A stretch of DNA of 64,000 bases from Planotetraspora mira. Lineage in GTDB: Bacteria; Actinomycetota; Actinomycetes; Streptosporangiales; Streptosporangiaceae. This document shows positions 18,931 to 27,500 of this stretch, piece after piece (within the stretch, counting starts at the first letter, position 1; every line of letters starts with the position of its first letter). The notes below the pieces were generated by a model, which saw only the letters and a program-made list of their open reading frames with translations, had not been told where the DNA came from and did not search any database. A program made the translations under genes and the position numbers. The DNA is taken from assembly GCF_016863275.1 (NCBI RefSeq), contig NZ_BOOO01000035.1:160323-224322 (forward strand), in the 5' to 3' direction.

Positions 18931-20557
18931 TGGGACGGGTGGACTCGGCCGAGTGGGTCATCTCGTCGAGGTGGTTCATCACCTCGTGGACGAGCACGAC
19001 CTCCGGCCGGTGCCGCCGCCACCCCGTCCCGCCCCGCTGCCAGGGATGAGGGCCCGCCAGAGGCCGGTACTCCACGCCGAAGGCGTCCAGCCGTACGAGA
19101 TGGGCGCCGAGACGCCGCAGGAAATCCGCGCCTACGGCAGGCTCTCCCGCCCAGGTGATCTCGGCCGCGGCGCACCCGCGAGGCCACGCACGATAGTCCA
19201 GCGTGCGGCTGTCGGGGATGCGCTCGCTCCAGAGTTGGAACTGCGCGCCGATCACCCGGGCACGCTCGTCCGGCGTCCATTCGGCGGGCGCCGGAGCGAA
19301 GCCGGCGACGTCCTCGACGGTGACCGTGTCGCCGATCCCCACGGGCTCCTCGTCGGAGGCGGCCTCGGTGTAGTCGAAGTACATCGGGAAGACGGACGTC
19401 GCCACGACATCGTGTCCCGCGGCCGCCGCGCGGCGGCCGACTCCCTGACCGCGCCACGGCATGACGACCGTGTCCTGTCGCAACAGGCCGCTGACGAACG
19501 CCTCGTCCCATACGACGGCACGGCTGCCGCGCTCGGCCAGCACGTCCGCAAGCCGCCTCAGGAACCAGGCGTGCATGTCACCGGGTGTTTCCAGGCCCAG
19601 CTCCGCTTGGTACGCGGAGATCTCGGGGGAGGACGCCCAGTCGTCCAGCACGCATTCGTCTCCGCCGATGTGGAAGTACGGAACCGAGCCCAGCGCCCCG
19701 ATGATCTCATCGAACACCGTGGCCAGGAACTCGACGGTGGCGGGCAGCGGAGAGAGGATCGCCGGCGAGACGCCCCAGCGGTCGAGGACCTCGTACGGCT
19801 CGCCGGGCTTGGCGCCGAGCGACGGATAGGCGGCCAGGATCGCCGAAGCGTGCCCGGGCACGTCGATCTCCGGGACGATCGTGACCGCCCGGGCCCGCGC
19901 GTAGGCGGAGATCTCCGTCAGATCGGACAGCGTGTAGAAGCCGCCGTGCGGCATTCCGTCGAAGGTGGACTCTTCGCCGAAGGGGCTGGTCGTGGTCTGC
20001 GCCCGGTGGGACCCGACCTCGTGCAGCAGCGGGAACGCCCGGCTCTCGACCCGCCATCCCTGGTCGTCGACCAGATGGAGGTGGAGCCGGTTGAGCTTGT
20101 GGAGCGCCAGCAGATCGATCATCCGCAGCACATCACGCTTAGGAAGGAAATGTCGGGAGATATCCATGTGGGCGCCTCGCCACGAGAACCCCGGAGCATC
20201 CTCAATGCGGCCTGCAGGGAGCGTCCATGAAGTTCCGGGCAATTGTGCGGACCGGAACGCCTCGGCGGGCAGAAGCTGCCTCAGCGTCTGCCCCGCGTAG
20301 AAGGCGCCCGCGGACCCGCCCGCGACGATCAGCACCGATTCCGCCGTGATCGTGACGCGGTACGCCTCGTCCCCCAGGCCGGGGTCCTGTTCCACCCGCA
20401 CCGCCGCCGTCTCAGCAGGTCGCAGGTCCAGTACGGCCAGAGCCAGCCGTACGGAGTCGACGAGATGACCGGGACCGGAGACGCCGGCGCCGGGCGCGAG
20501 CACGAACGATCCCGGCGCCTTTTCGGCCAGCTTGGGACGGGGAAGCAGGTAATCCAT
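18923..20557 (-). CDS. Beta-N-acetylhexosaminidase, GH20
   Basis: 544 residues from ATG 20557; ATG 20569 is a possible start. The N-terminal GH20b domain (residues about 10-130) is followed by the catalytic barrel: GFSWRGAHMDISRHFLP, LNRLHLHLVDDQGWR, VPEIDVPGHASA and the catalytic Asp-Glu pair in YFHIGGDECV. The enzyme removes terminal GlcNAc or GalNAc by substrate-assisted catalysis. No signal peptide is seen, so it probably acts in the cytoplasm on imported chito- or muropeptide sugars. It is the only gene between two inverted 53-bp repeat arrays. Its upstream neighbour on the same strand is a cell-wall amidase, so a wall-recycling role is plausible. Confidence 0.92.
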   Translation of the reverse strand: MDYLLPRPKLAEKAPGSFVLAPGAGVSGPGHLVDSVRLALAVLDLRPAETAAVRVEQDPGLGDEAYRVTITAESVLIVAGGSAGAFYAGQTLRQLLPAEAFRSAQLPGTSWTLPAGRIEDAPGFSWRGAHMDISRHFLPKRDVLRMIDLLALHKLNRLHLHLVDDQGWRVESRAFPLLHEVGSHRAQTTTSPFGEESTFDGMPHGGFYTLSDLTEISAYARARAVTIVPEIDVPGHASAILAAYPSLGAKPGEPYEVLDRWGVSPAILSPLPATVEFLATVFDEIIGALGSVPYFHIGGDECVLDDWASSPEISAYQAELGLETPGDMHAWFLRRLADVLAERGSRAVVWDEAFVSGLLRQDTVVMPWRGQGVGRRAAAAGHDVVATSVFPMYFDYTEAASDEEPVGIGDTVTVEDVAGFAPAPAEWTPDERARVIGAQFQLWSERIPDSRTLDYRAWPRGCAAAEITWAGEPAVGADFLRRLGAHLVRLDAFGVEYRPLAGPHPWQRGGTGWRRHRPEVVLVHEVMNHLDEMTHSAESTRPSM

Positions 20558-20564
20558 ACCCCAG

Positions 20565-20776
20565 ATCATGCCAAACGGCCCGAATCGCCTTGACACCCGC
20601 TTCCTCGCATGATCACGAAATGGAAAGCGCCAGGTCAGAGAGCCTGCGACCGAACTTGCGCATGATCACGAATCGAGAAAGCCCAGCTAGGGCCGCATAT
20701 TCACGAACCTGTGCATGATCACGCCCAGGGTTGGGGCACGTCAGGAGGCATTTCCACGAACCTGTGCATGATCACG
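20565..20776 (-). repeat. Right array of 53-bp repeats (four units, - orientation)
   Basis: Read on the minus strand, units begin at 20776, 20723, 20670 and 20617, again exactly 53 bases apart, each opening with CGTGATCATGC. The outermost unit is identical over its first 29 bases (20748-20776) to unit 1 of the left array. The next keeps CACAGGTTCGTG, and the two innermost are degenerate. The array begins 25 bases after the amidase stop and ends 7 bases before the hexosaminidase ATG, so it fills that intergenic region. Confidence 0.92.
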
Positions 20777-20801
20777 CGCGAGGGGGTGGGGTGACCTGGG
20801 G

Positions 20802-21662
20802 TCAGGTGAGGTAGTTCTGGAGGCCCTTGGCGAGGGATTCGGCGATGCGCTGGCGGAAGGCGGCGCTCTTGAACTTGGCCGCCTCGCTCGCGTTGCGCAT
20901 GTTCCCGCACTCGATGAAGATCTTAGGAACGGTCGAAAGGTTGAGCCCGCCGAGGTCCTTCCGGTAGTCGAGCGCGCTCTTCCCGATGTAGGTCGAGTAC
21001 GGCAGGCCCGTCCCCGAGTGGAACGCGTTTCTGACGTCGATGCCGAGCTTCTTGGAGGCGCCCACGACCGGGTCGACCGGCCCGTGGATCTTCTGCGGCA
21101 TGATGATGTGGAAGCCGTGCGCGCTCGCCGGGGCGCCGTCCCCATGGATGGAGATCGCGGCGTTGGCCTTGGCCTTGTTGCCGATCGCCGCCCTCTGGGT
21201 GATGCACGGGCCCGCGCCGGTGTTGTTCTTGCGCGTCAGCTTGACCGTGGCGCCCTTGGCCTTGAGAAGTTTGGCCAGCCGGTTCGAGACGTCCCAGGTG
21301 AACGAGGCTTCGGAATACCCGTCGTTCGTCGCCGTCCCTGTGGTGTCGCAGGCCTTCCACTGGGTGAGGACGTTGACCTGCTTGTTGATGATCTCAGGGT
21401 GCTTGAAGTTGCCCCCGTTGTGGCCGGGGTCGATCACGATGACCTTGCCGGCGAGGGGGCGTGTCGGCCTCTTCTTGGCGGCTTTCGACGGAAGGGTCTT
21501 GGCCGGGTTCGCGTTCTGATCGGTCACCCCTGTGACCTGGGAGGTCGCGGCCGCAGGCTCCGTGACAGCCTTGGTCGCGTCCGAGTTCGCCGTGCCGCCG
21601 CAGGAGGCGGCTCCCAGCCCGGCCAGGACGAGAGCTGCGGCGGCAAGTTTGCGACTGGTCAC
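20802..21662 (-). CDS. N-acetylmuramoyl-L-alanine amidase lipoprotein (Amidase_3)
   Basis: 286 residues from GTG 21662 with AAGGGA upstream. The lipoprotein signal is LAAAALVLAGLGAASC (Cys about 21), followed by a flexible Ala/Thr/Lys linker. The Amidase_3 zinc domain shows the metal ligands His in VIDPGHNGG, Glu in SEASFTWD and His in SIHGDG, and the catalytic Glu in KIFIECGNMRN. It cleaves the bond between MurNAc and the stem peptide outside the membrane, in growth, septation or sporulation. The right repeat array lies immediately after its stop. Confidence 0.92.
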   Translation of the reverse strand: MTSRKLAAAALVLAGLGAASCGGTANSDATKAVTEPAAATSQVTGVTDQNANPAKTLPSKAAKKRPTRPLAGKVIVIDPGHNGGNFKHPEIINKQVNVLTQWKACDTTGTATNDGYSEASFTWDVSNRLAKLLKAKGATVKLTRKNNTGAGPCITQRAAIGNKAKANAAISIHGDGAPASAHGFHIIMPQKIHGPVDPVVGASKKLGIDVRNAFHSGTGLPYSTYIGKSALDYRKDLGGLNLSTVPKIFIECGNMRNASEAAKFKSAAFRQRIAESLAKGLQNYLT

Positions 21663-21728
21663 GGCAAGATCCCTTCACGGAGGTCTGTCGCTTCCCAACC
21701 TACGTGTAGAAGGGGCGTAATCAGACCG

Positions 21729-21995
21729 TTATGCCGTGAAACGAGATTCCCAAACAGGCTCCGCGACGTCTTGCTTGTGCAAGAGGGCGGCCAATTCCCG
21801 GGCATCTTCCGCGTCGAGCCCCAGCACCACGCGCGGCCGTCCCCAGGGATGGTCGATCGAATGGGCGACGTAGCTCGCCACGGACTCGGCTATGTCCTCG
21901 GCGTGCAGCCCACGAGCCTCGCGCCAGTAGGCCCACGCCCGCTCGAGCTCACCCGCGGCACGCTGGGCGCAGGAGACCAACTCCGGATCACGCAT
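21729..21995 (-). CDS. Conserved-type hypothetical protein
   Basis: 88 residues from ATG 21995. It is mostly helical and acidic, with a Trp/Arg-rich patch (AWAYWREARGLHAEDIAESVASYVAHS) and DAEDARELAALLH. It has no signal peptide and no membrane segment. I do not recognise the family. It sits 66 bases upstream of the amidase on the same strand. The codon pattern looks normal. Confidence 0.65.
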   Translation of the reverse strand: MRDPELVSCAQRAAGELERAWAYWREARGLHAEDIAESVASYVAHSIDHPWGRPRVVLGLDAEDARELAALLHKQDVAEPVWESRFTA

Positions 21996-22053
21996 GAATC
22001 CCCCCGATTTTCGTGGAAATAGTCGCCGACCTGACGGGTCCCCCCGATGTCTG

Positions 22054-22070
22054 CGACCCGCCGGGGGTCG
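22054..22070 (-). terminator. Short hairpin downstream of the lacI-type gene
   Basis: CGACCC and GGGTCG form a 6-bp stem around loop GCCGG, 53 bases after the regulator's stop on the minus strand. It is short and lacks a T run, so it is only a candidate terminator. Confidence 0.35.
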
Positions 22071-22122
22071 GCGTCACAGTCGGAGTCAACACCGTCCGCG
22101 ATTCGACACGTCGGCGGTTGAC

Positions 22123-23226
22123 CTAGCTTTGGGGATCGCTTGGAACGGGGCAGGTGCTCCGGCGGACGATCAGCTGAGGGGTCACCTGGCGCAGGCGGGC
22201 GGCCTTGCCCGGCTCGGTGATGCGGTCGCTGAGCAGAGCGGCGGCCGAACGGCCCATCGCTCTGCGGGGCTGGTCGACGCTGGTCAGCGAGATGTGGTTG
22301 ACCGCCGCAAGATGAGTGTTGTCGTATCCGACGACGGACAGGTCCTCGGGGACGCGCAGGCCCAACTCGCTCGCCGCGGTGAGAACGCCCATGGCCACGA
22401 TGTCGTTCGCCGCGAATATGGCGGTGGGGCGTGGGTCGCGGGCCAGCAGTGCACGCGCCGCGCGCCGTCCGCCCTCTTCGGTGAAGTCTCCGTGCTCGAC
22501 CATGATGTACGGCGCCAGCGCGTGGCGGCGCATGGCCACCAGATAACCCTCACAGCGGTAACGGGCCGCGGAGGAGGGGGTGCCCTCGATGTGGGCGATG
22601 CGCCGGTGGCCCAACTCGACCAGGTGATCGATCGCGAGTCGGGCGCCTAATTGGTCGTCGTCCACGACGATGTCGACGCCGCCGAGCGAGACGTCGCGCT
22701 CGCCGACCACGACCGTGGGCGTGTACGCGGAGGCCTCCGCGAGCGTGGAGCTTGAGGGAGCGACGCCGAGCAGGACGAGCCCGTCGACCCGGAGTTCGAG
22801 AAAGGCCTCCACGGCCTCGTCCTCGAACGCGGGGTCCCAGCGCCCGCTGCCGATCAACAGCCGGAGGCCGTCGCCGTGCAGGCTCTCCTGGAGGCCGTCG
22901 AGGAACTCGGCGTAGAAGGGGTTGTGGAGGTCGGCCACCAGAGCGCCCACGAGGTGGGTCCGGCCCTCGACCAGGCTGCGGGCCACGGCGTTGGGGCGGT
23001 AACCGAGCTCTCTGGCGGCCTGCAGGACCGCCTCCCGGCGATGCTCGCTGACGTGTGACGAACCCCTGAGCACGAGGGACACCAGCGACTTCGAGACGCC
23101 GGCGCGCTCAGCCACGTTGCGGATCGTCGGCCGTGGCCGCGGACTGAACCCCTCGGACAAGCCACCGTCGGGCAGCGAACCCGCGACGTCGTTCCGGGCA
23201 GTGGTCTGCATGGACGGTCCTGACAT
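22123..23226 (-). CDS. LacI-family transcriptional regulator
   Basis: 367 residues from ATG 23226, chosen for GGGGAGA just upstream; GTG 23262 would extend it by 12. The first 35 residues are unstructured, unusual for LacI, then comes the helix-turn-helix TIRNVAERAGVSKSLVSLVLRG with hinge helix PNAVARSLVEGR. The periplasmic-binding-protein-like sugar domain follows (LVGALVADLHNPFYAEFLDGL, IFAANDIVAMGVL, VPEDLSVVGYDNTHLAA). It should repress a carbohydrate locus; the nearest such gene is the GH20 hexosaminidase, but no link is shown. It is divergent from the TetR gene at 23444. Confidence 0.92.
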   Translation of the reverse strand: MSGPSMQTTARNDVAGSLPDGGLSEGFSPRPRPTIRNVAERAGVSKSLVSLVLRGSSHVSEHRREAVLQAARELGYRPNAVARSLVEGRTHLVGALVADLHNPFYAEFLDGLQESLHGDGLRLLIGSGRWDPAFEDEAVEAFLELRVDGLVLLGVAPSSSTLAEASAYTPTVVVGERDVSLGGVDIVVDDDQLGARLAIDHLVELGHRRIAHIEGTPSSAARYRCEGYLVAMRRHALAPYIMVEHGDFTEEGGRRAARALLARDPRPTAIFAANDIVAMGVLTAASELGLRVPEDLSVVGYDNTHLAAVNHISLTSVDQPRRAMGRSAAALLSDRITEPGKAARLRQVTPQLIVRRSTCPVPSDPQS

Positions 23227-23443
23227 GGTTCTCCCCACGATGCGTGGACGTGCACCTGACACAACAAACGATCGAGTTGCCCGTAGGGTACGGGCAGCTC
23301 ACAGTTGTGTTGCTTCTTTCCGGTCTGTTCGCATCTCTCAGAGAGCGATCTCAGGCCCTCGCACTACGTCTGATCGGCGCAAATGCCAATCCGAGGAAAA
23401 TGTGGATCCTTCCATATTCGCATCTTGATCAACTAGCGTCGTC

Positions 23444-24178
23444 ATGCTGGGACGACCCGATAGTGTGCGATCTGTGGGTGCCACATCCCAGGCCGAAAAC
23501 GACCCGGATCGGGCGGCCGGAGCGCGGCCCGCGCGGCGCCGGCTCAGCGTCGACCGCAGGCGCGAGGAACTGATCGCGGCCGCGCTGGAGCTGTTCAGCA
23601 GGCGCGACGCGGAGGATGTCTCGATAGATGACGTCGCCACCGCGGCGGGTGCCTCGCGAGCGCTCGTCTACCACTACTTCGGTGGCAAGCAGGAGCTCTA
23701 TGTGGCGGCGCTGCGCAGCGCGGCGAAGGAGCTCGAGGCCCGGCTCAGGCCGCAGGAAGGCGGAAACCCTCTCGATGAGTTGTCGCGCGGGCTGGCGCGA
23801 TACTTCGACTTCGTGGAAGAGCACGCGGCGGGCTTCGCGGCGCTGCTCAGAGGCGGCCCGGCGAACCGGGCGGGGGAGATCGGCGAGATCGTCGACGGGG
23901 TACGGCAGCGCCTCTTCCGGCTCGTCATGAACCAGCTTCGTGTCGGCGTGCCCGGACCCGTCTTGCGGATCACCCTCAGATCGTGGATCGCATCAGTGGA
24001 GACGGCCGGCCTCGACTGGCTGGAGCATCGGGACATCGACCGGCCCGAACTGGAGCGGCTGCTCATGGACCAGATGGTCGCCCTGCTCGAGGTGGCGGCA
24101 CGTCGTGATCAGGACGCGGAACACCTGCTCGAATCTCCAAGGCGGAGGACCGACCGGGTGACGTCTGACGATCAGTGA
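23444..24178 (+). CDS. TetR-family transcriptional regulator
   Basis: 244 residues from ATG 23444; in-frame GTGs at 23465 and 23474 are alternative starts, and there is no clear SD. The helix-turn-helix is ELIAAALELFSRRDAEDVSIDDVATAAGASRALVYHYFGGKQELY. The ligand domain is all helical (LSRGLARYFDFVEEHAAGFAALLRGG). Ligand and targets are unknown. It is divergent from the LacI regulator and convergent with bldC. Confidence 0.88.
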   Translation: MLGRPDSVRSVGATSQAENDPDRAAGARPARRRLSVDRRREELIAAALELFSRRDAEDVSIDDVATAAGASRALVYHYFGGKQELYVAALRSAAKELEARLRPQEGGNPLDELSRGLARYFDFVEEHAAGFAALLRGGPANRAGEIGEIVDGVRQRLFRLVMNQLRVGVPGPVLRITLRSWIASVETAGLDWLEHRDIDRPELERLLMDQMVALLEVAARRDQDAEHLLESPRRRTDRVTSDDQ

Positions 24179-24326
24179 GCGCAGTGCCGGGGAGGCGCCG
24201 GGCGGGCGGCGCCGACCCCACAACTTCCCGTGACCCATGGTGGCCACGGGCGTGTGGTCGACGCGCTCACATCTCTGACGCGAGCGCGTCTTTTCTTCCC
24301 CCCTGCTTCGGCGATGACCGGGTGGT

Positions 24327-24530
24327 CTACTCGGAGCGCTGCTGCGGTATCCCCGCGAGCAGCGCCCGGACCTCGGTCTCCCGGTAGCGCCGGTGTCCGC
24401 CGAGCGTGCGGATAGATGTCAACTTGCCCGCCTTCGCCCACCGGGTGACGGTCTTGGGGTCGACGCGGAACATGGTTGCGACCTCCGCCGGGGTCAGCAA
24501 TGGCTCGGCCTCGGGTGTACGAGCTGACAT
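24327..24530 (-). CDS. bldC: Developmental regulator BldC (MerR-like)
   Basis: 67 residues, the usual length. The winged helix-turn-helix is PLLTPAEVATMFRVDPKTVTRWAKAGKL, followed by the RTLGGHRRY wing. In Streptomyces, BldC controls entry into sporulation and binds DNA as head-to-tail oligomers on direct repeats. The neighbourhood (conserved hypothetical, leucine/valine dehydrogenase, DUF3073, purM, purF) agrees with the Streptomyces bldC region as I remember it. GGAGGAG lies upstream of the ATG. Confidence 0.95.
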   Translation of the reverse strand: MSARTPEAEPLLTPAEVATMFRVDPKTVTRWAKAGKLTSIRTLGGHRRYRETEVRALLAGIPQQRSE

Positions 24531-24848
24531 TTGTGCGGCCTCTCCTCCGTGTGGACCGGCGACAGCGATCCTGCGACTTTTCTGCGCTTGTCACGGATGT
24601 CCCCCAATGATCCATAAGGTGCGGTTTCAGGATCATTTGCGGTATCACCCGATGTGACCATACAGCCACGTAGTGCGATTGGCGAGCCCTCTGGGCGCAA
24701 CGTCTCGACCACGTGTTGTTGTCACGCTCGGTGATTCTAGCGACACGTTTCGTGGTATCGCAGTGAAAACGGCAAACTACTCAGTTCGTAGATGTGAGAT
24801 CGAAGGTTCCGTGACCTGATTTGGCAGGTCACAGACCTGTCTTTACCG
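24531..24848. other. Non-coding region upstream of bldC
   Basis: 318 bases between the bldC start and the stop of the next minus-strand gene. It is AT-richer than its surroundings (for example around 24720-24800). I see no ORF with coding character, no tRNA-like fold and no strong terminator. It should hold the bldC promoter and possibly its own autoregulatory sites. Confidence 0.5.
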
Positions 24849-25760
24849 TCAGTTTGCGAATTGCAGAGCTTGGACTGATCTCCAGCGGACTATCACTCGC
24901 TGGTACATCGCGAAGGCAAGTTCTTCCTGACCGTTGTCCAAACCGCCGAGGGCGGTCGCCACCTCGGCGACGGACTGGTCGTTCTGCAGAGTCTCGTCGT
25001 CCATGAGATGGACGAGGCCGCCGTAGTCGAGTTCCACGAGCGAGTGCGGGTGGAATTCCTCGAGCCACCGGCCGACCTCCTCCACCTCGCCGAGCGTGGT
25101 GACCTGGCCGACGTGCCGCCGAATCACGACCAGCGCCCTAGCGACCCTGCGCCTGGCCTGGGCCATCGACGTGACGTAGAGCATGTTCCGGGGTGGAGCG
25201 GTCGTCGTCTGCGCGGCCGGCTCGGTGGTCTCGCCCTGCTCGGCGCCGAGGACCAGCCAGCGCTCGGCCGAGTCGAACGGCACGAACCACGAGGTCGGGA
25301 CGTGCCAGGTGTTCGTCCGGATGTGGGTCCTCAGCGAGTGCTCGTATCGCTTGAACCGGTCGAAGGCGTCCGCCGTACGTTCGGCGACGGTCTGGGGGAC
25401 GAACCGGTCCGCGAGCTTGATCGACATGCTGCCGCGGAACGTGGTGAACGCCAGCCAGGACCGCAGCCTGCTCTGCCACGGGCAGACGTAGAGCGTGTCG
25501 CCCAGGCGGCGGAGGTAGGCGTTGACGCTTTCCTGCTCGGGAGCCGGCATCGGCGGCACGTACATGAGCCTCCGTACGGACTCCCCGTGCTCGACTTCCA
25601 GCGCATGGGCCCGGCGCGGCCGGTCCCGGGACTCGGCGTAACCGGTCCACGCCTCCTGGTCTCGTGGAGCGAAGGCCGTCAACGGTTCGTACACACGGAG
25701 GTAGGCGGCGTAGGGGAGCACACGAGAATCGTGCCATGTCGGCGCGAAGATGTGGCGCAC
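24849..25760 (-). CDS. Conserved actinobacterial hypothetical protein
   Basis: 303 residues from GTG 25760. There is no signal peptide or membrane segment. It is Trp/Tyr/Arg-rich and soluble, with segments such as WQSRLRSWLAFTTFRGSMSIKLADRFVP and a C-terminal acidic half. I recognise it by position and general look: an uncharacterised protein regularly found between bldC and the leucine/valine dehydrogenase gene in actinomycetes. No catalytic motif is visible. It is divergent from the dehydrogenase, with 98 bases between the starts. Confidence 0.75.
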   Translation of the reverse strand: MRHIFAPTWHDSRVLPYAAYLRVYEPLTAFAPRDQEAWTGYAESRDRPRRAHALEVEHGESVRRLMYVPPMPAPEQESVNAYLRRLGDTLYVCPWQSRLRSWLAFTTFRGSMSIKLADRFVPQTVAERTADAFDRFKRYEHSLRTHIRTNTWHVPTSWFVPFDSAERWLVLGAEQGETTEPAAQTTTAPPRNMLYVTSMAQARRRVARALVVIRRHVGQVTTLGEVEEVGRWLEEFHPHSLVELDYGGLVHLMDDETLQNDQSVAEVATALGGLDNGQEELAFAMYQRVIVRWRSVQALQFAN

Positions 25761-25858
25761 TGTCCCGATTTTCCATGATCACTTTGCAATGGCGTCGGTA
25801 AGCTGAGCGGGAATCGCCGCAACGAGGCGGCGTACATAGGCGATCAGGAGTCACCACC

Positions 25859-26962
25859 GTGACTGACGTCTTCGGGCTTTCTCACAAGGACCCCAGCCCG
25901 GTCGTCCAATCAGGCAAGCATGAGCAGGTCGTGTTCTGCTCCGATGAGCGCAGCGGCCTGCACGCGATCATCGCGATCTACAGCACCGCCCTCGGGCCGG
26001 GACTGGGGGGTACCCGGTTCTATCCCTATGGCAACGAGCAGGCCGCTCTGGCCGATGTGCTCAATCTCTCACGCGCCATGGCGTACAAGAACTCGCTCGC
26101 GGGGCTCGACCACGGCGGCGCCAAGGCCGTGATCATCGGAGATCCGGCGACGGACAAGAGCGAGGCCCTGCTCCGGGCCTACGGCCGGTTCATCGAGTCG
26201 CTCGGCGGCCGCTACTACACCGCCTGTGACGTGGGCACCTACAGCGAGGACATGGACGTCGTCGCCCGGGAGAGCTCCTACGTCACCGGGCGCACCGAAG
26301 CCCACGGCGGCGCGGGCGACTCCTCGATCCTCACCGCCTTCGGCGTCTTCCAGGGCATGCTCGCCGCCGCCGAGCACGTGTACGGCGCGCCGTCGCTGAA
26401 GGGCAGGCGCGTCGGGGTCGAGGGTGTGGGCAAGGTGGGCCACCGGCTGGTCGACCACCTGATCGAAGAAGGCGCCGAGGTCGTGATCTGTGATGTGAAC
26501 GACATCGCCGTCGATCACGTACGGCGCCGCCACCCCTCGATCGACGTCGTGGCGGACGCCGTCGCGCTCTCCTCGGCCGACATCGACGTCTACGCCCCCT
26601 GTGCGCTGGGCGGCGCCCTGGATGACGCCACCGTGGCCCGGCTCAACGCCAAAATCGTGTGCGGCGGCGCGAACAACCAGCTCGCCCACCCCGGTGTGGA
26701 CAAGCAGCTCGCCGAGCGCGGGATCGCCTACGCCCCCGACTACGTGGTGAACTCCGGTGGGGTCATCCAGGTCGCCGACGAGATCGAAGGCTTCAACATG
26801 GCCAGGGCGCGCGCCAGGGCGGCAAAGATCTTCGACACCACATCGAAGATCTTTAAGCTGGCTGACGAGGAAGGCGTTCCCCCGAGCGCCGCAGCGGATA
26901 GGCTGGCGGAGCGCAGAATGTCCGAAATAGGACGTCTGAGGGGCATTTGGCTCCGGCGCTGA
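25859..26962 (+). CDS. Leucine/valine (branched-chain amino acid) dehydrogenase
   Basis: 367 residues from GTG 25859 with AGGAG upstream. It is an NAD-dependent Glu/Leu/Phe/Val dehydrogenase: catalytic Lys in [19 protein letters not shown], the dinucleotide fold [25 protein letters not shown], and [11 protein letters not shown]. It reversibly deaminates branched-chain amino acids to 2-oxoacids and NH4+. In Streptomyces the orthologous position holds vdh (valine dehydrogenase), which feeds macrolide and fatty-acid precursors. Substrate preference (Leu or Val) cannot be read from the sequence. Confidence 0.92.
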   Translation: MTDVFGLSHKDPSPVVQSGKHEQVVFCSDERSGLHAIIAIYSTALGPGLGGTRFYPYGNEQAALADVLNLSRAMAYKNSLAGLDHGGAKAVIIGDPATDKSEALLRAYGRFIESLGGRYYTACDVGTYSEDMDVVARESSYVTGRTEAHGGAGDSSILTAFGVFQGMLAAAEHVYGAPSLKGRRVGVEGVGKVGHRLVDHLIEEGAEVVICDVNDIAVDHVRRRHPSIDVVADAVALSSADIDVYAPCALGGALDDATVARLNAKIVCGGANNQLAHPGVDKQLAERGIAYAPDYVVNSGGVIQVADEIEGFNMARARARAAKIFDTTSKIFKLADEEGVPPSAAADRLAERRMSEIGRLRGIWLRR

Positions 26963-27113
26963 CCGGCGACGTCCGTACGACGTACCGAGCAGCGCGCAAA
27001 ACAGGTACGGTAATAGGCGAACGAGAGACTGGCGCCTGAAGTCAGGTGGCGTCGGTGCGCGGTGCGTTAGCGACGAGGGGTCGGGCACGACCCCGCATGA
27101 GGGGGTCGAGCCA

Positions 27114-27350
27114 ATGGGGCGCGGCCGAGCCAAGGCCAAGCAGGTCAAGGTCGCCCGCCAGCTGAAGTACAACAGCGGCGGCACGGATCTTGAGCGCCTG
27201 CGCGCGGAGCTCGGAGTCGTGGATGAGGACGATTCCGGCCACAGCGACGAGCATGACCCTTACGACGAGCTGGCTGATCGCTATGCCGATTATGCGGACG
27301 TCGACGATGACGAGGATGACGGTGACAGCGGTCGCTCCGGCCGCCGTTGA
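27114..27350 (+). CDS. DUF3073 protein
   Basis: 78 residues. A very basic start (MGRGRAKAKQVKVARQLKY) is followed by a strongly acidic C-terminus with Asp/Tyr repeats (DYADVDDDEDDGD). This charge split and the N-terminal block define the actinobacterial DUF3073 family, of unknown function, normally found beside purM. Two hairpins follow it, consistent with monocistronic expression. Confidence 0.9.
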   Translation: MGRGRAKAKQVKVARQLKYNSGGTDLERLRAELGVVDEDDSGHSDEHDPYDELADRYADYADVDDDEDDGDSGRSGRR

Positions 27351-27374
27351 TTCCGCTCTGAATGCCAGGTGAGA

Positions 27375-27404
27375 CACCCGGCGGGAGAATCTTCCCGCCG
27401 GGTG
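27375..27404. terminator. Terminator hairpin between DUF3073 gene and purM
   Basis: A perfect 12-bp stem (CACCCGGCGGGA / TCCCGCCGGGTG) with loop GAATCT, 24 bases after the DUF3073 stop. The downstream side reads CCTTCGTCCTGTG, so it is not T-rich. Confidence 0.85.
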
Positions 27405-27430
27405 CCTTCGTCCTGTGTGGAGCCGGATGC

Positions 27431-27458
27431 GTGTCCCCGGCACACGTGGCGGGGACAC
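27431..27458. terminator. Second hairpin, downstream of purM on the minus strand
   Basis: A 9-bp stem (GTGTCCCCG / CGGGGACAC) around a 10-base loop, 42 bases past the purM stop. With the preceding hairpin it separates the convergent DUF3073 and purM units. Confidence 0.6.
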
Positions 27459-27500
27459 GGCTTTGTCGTGCCGGTCATGTCAGCTCGTGATCAATCGCGA

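Noticed and set aside
18744..20776. Insertion sequence with terminal inverted repeats
   Set aside because: The inverted arrays flank a hexosaminidase gene, not a transposase, and I see no target-site duplication outside them.
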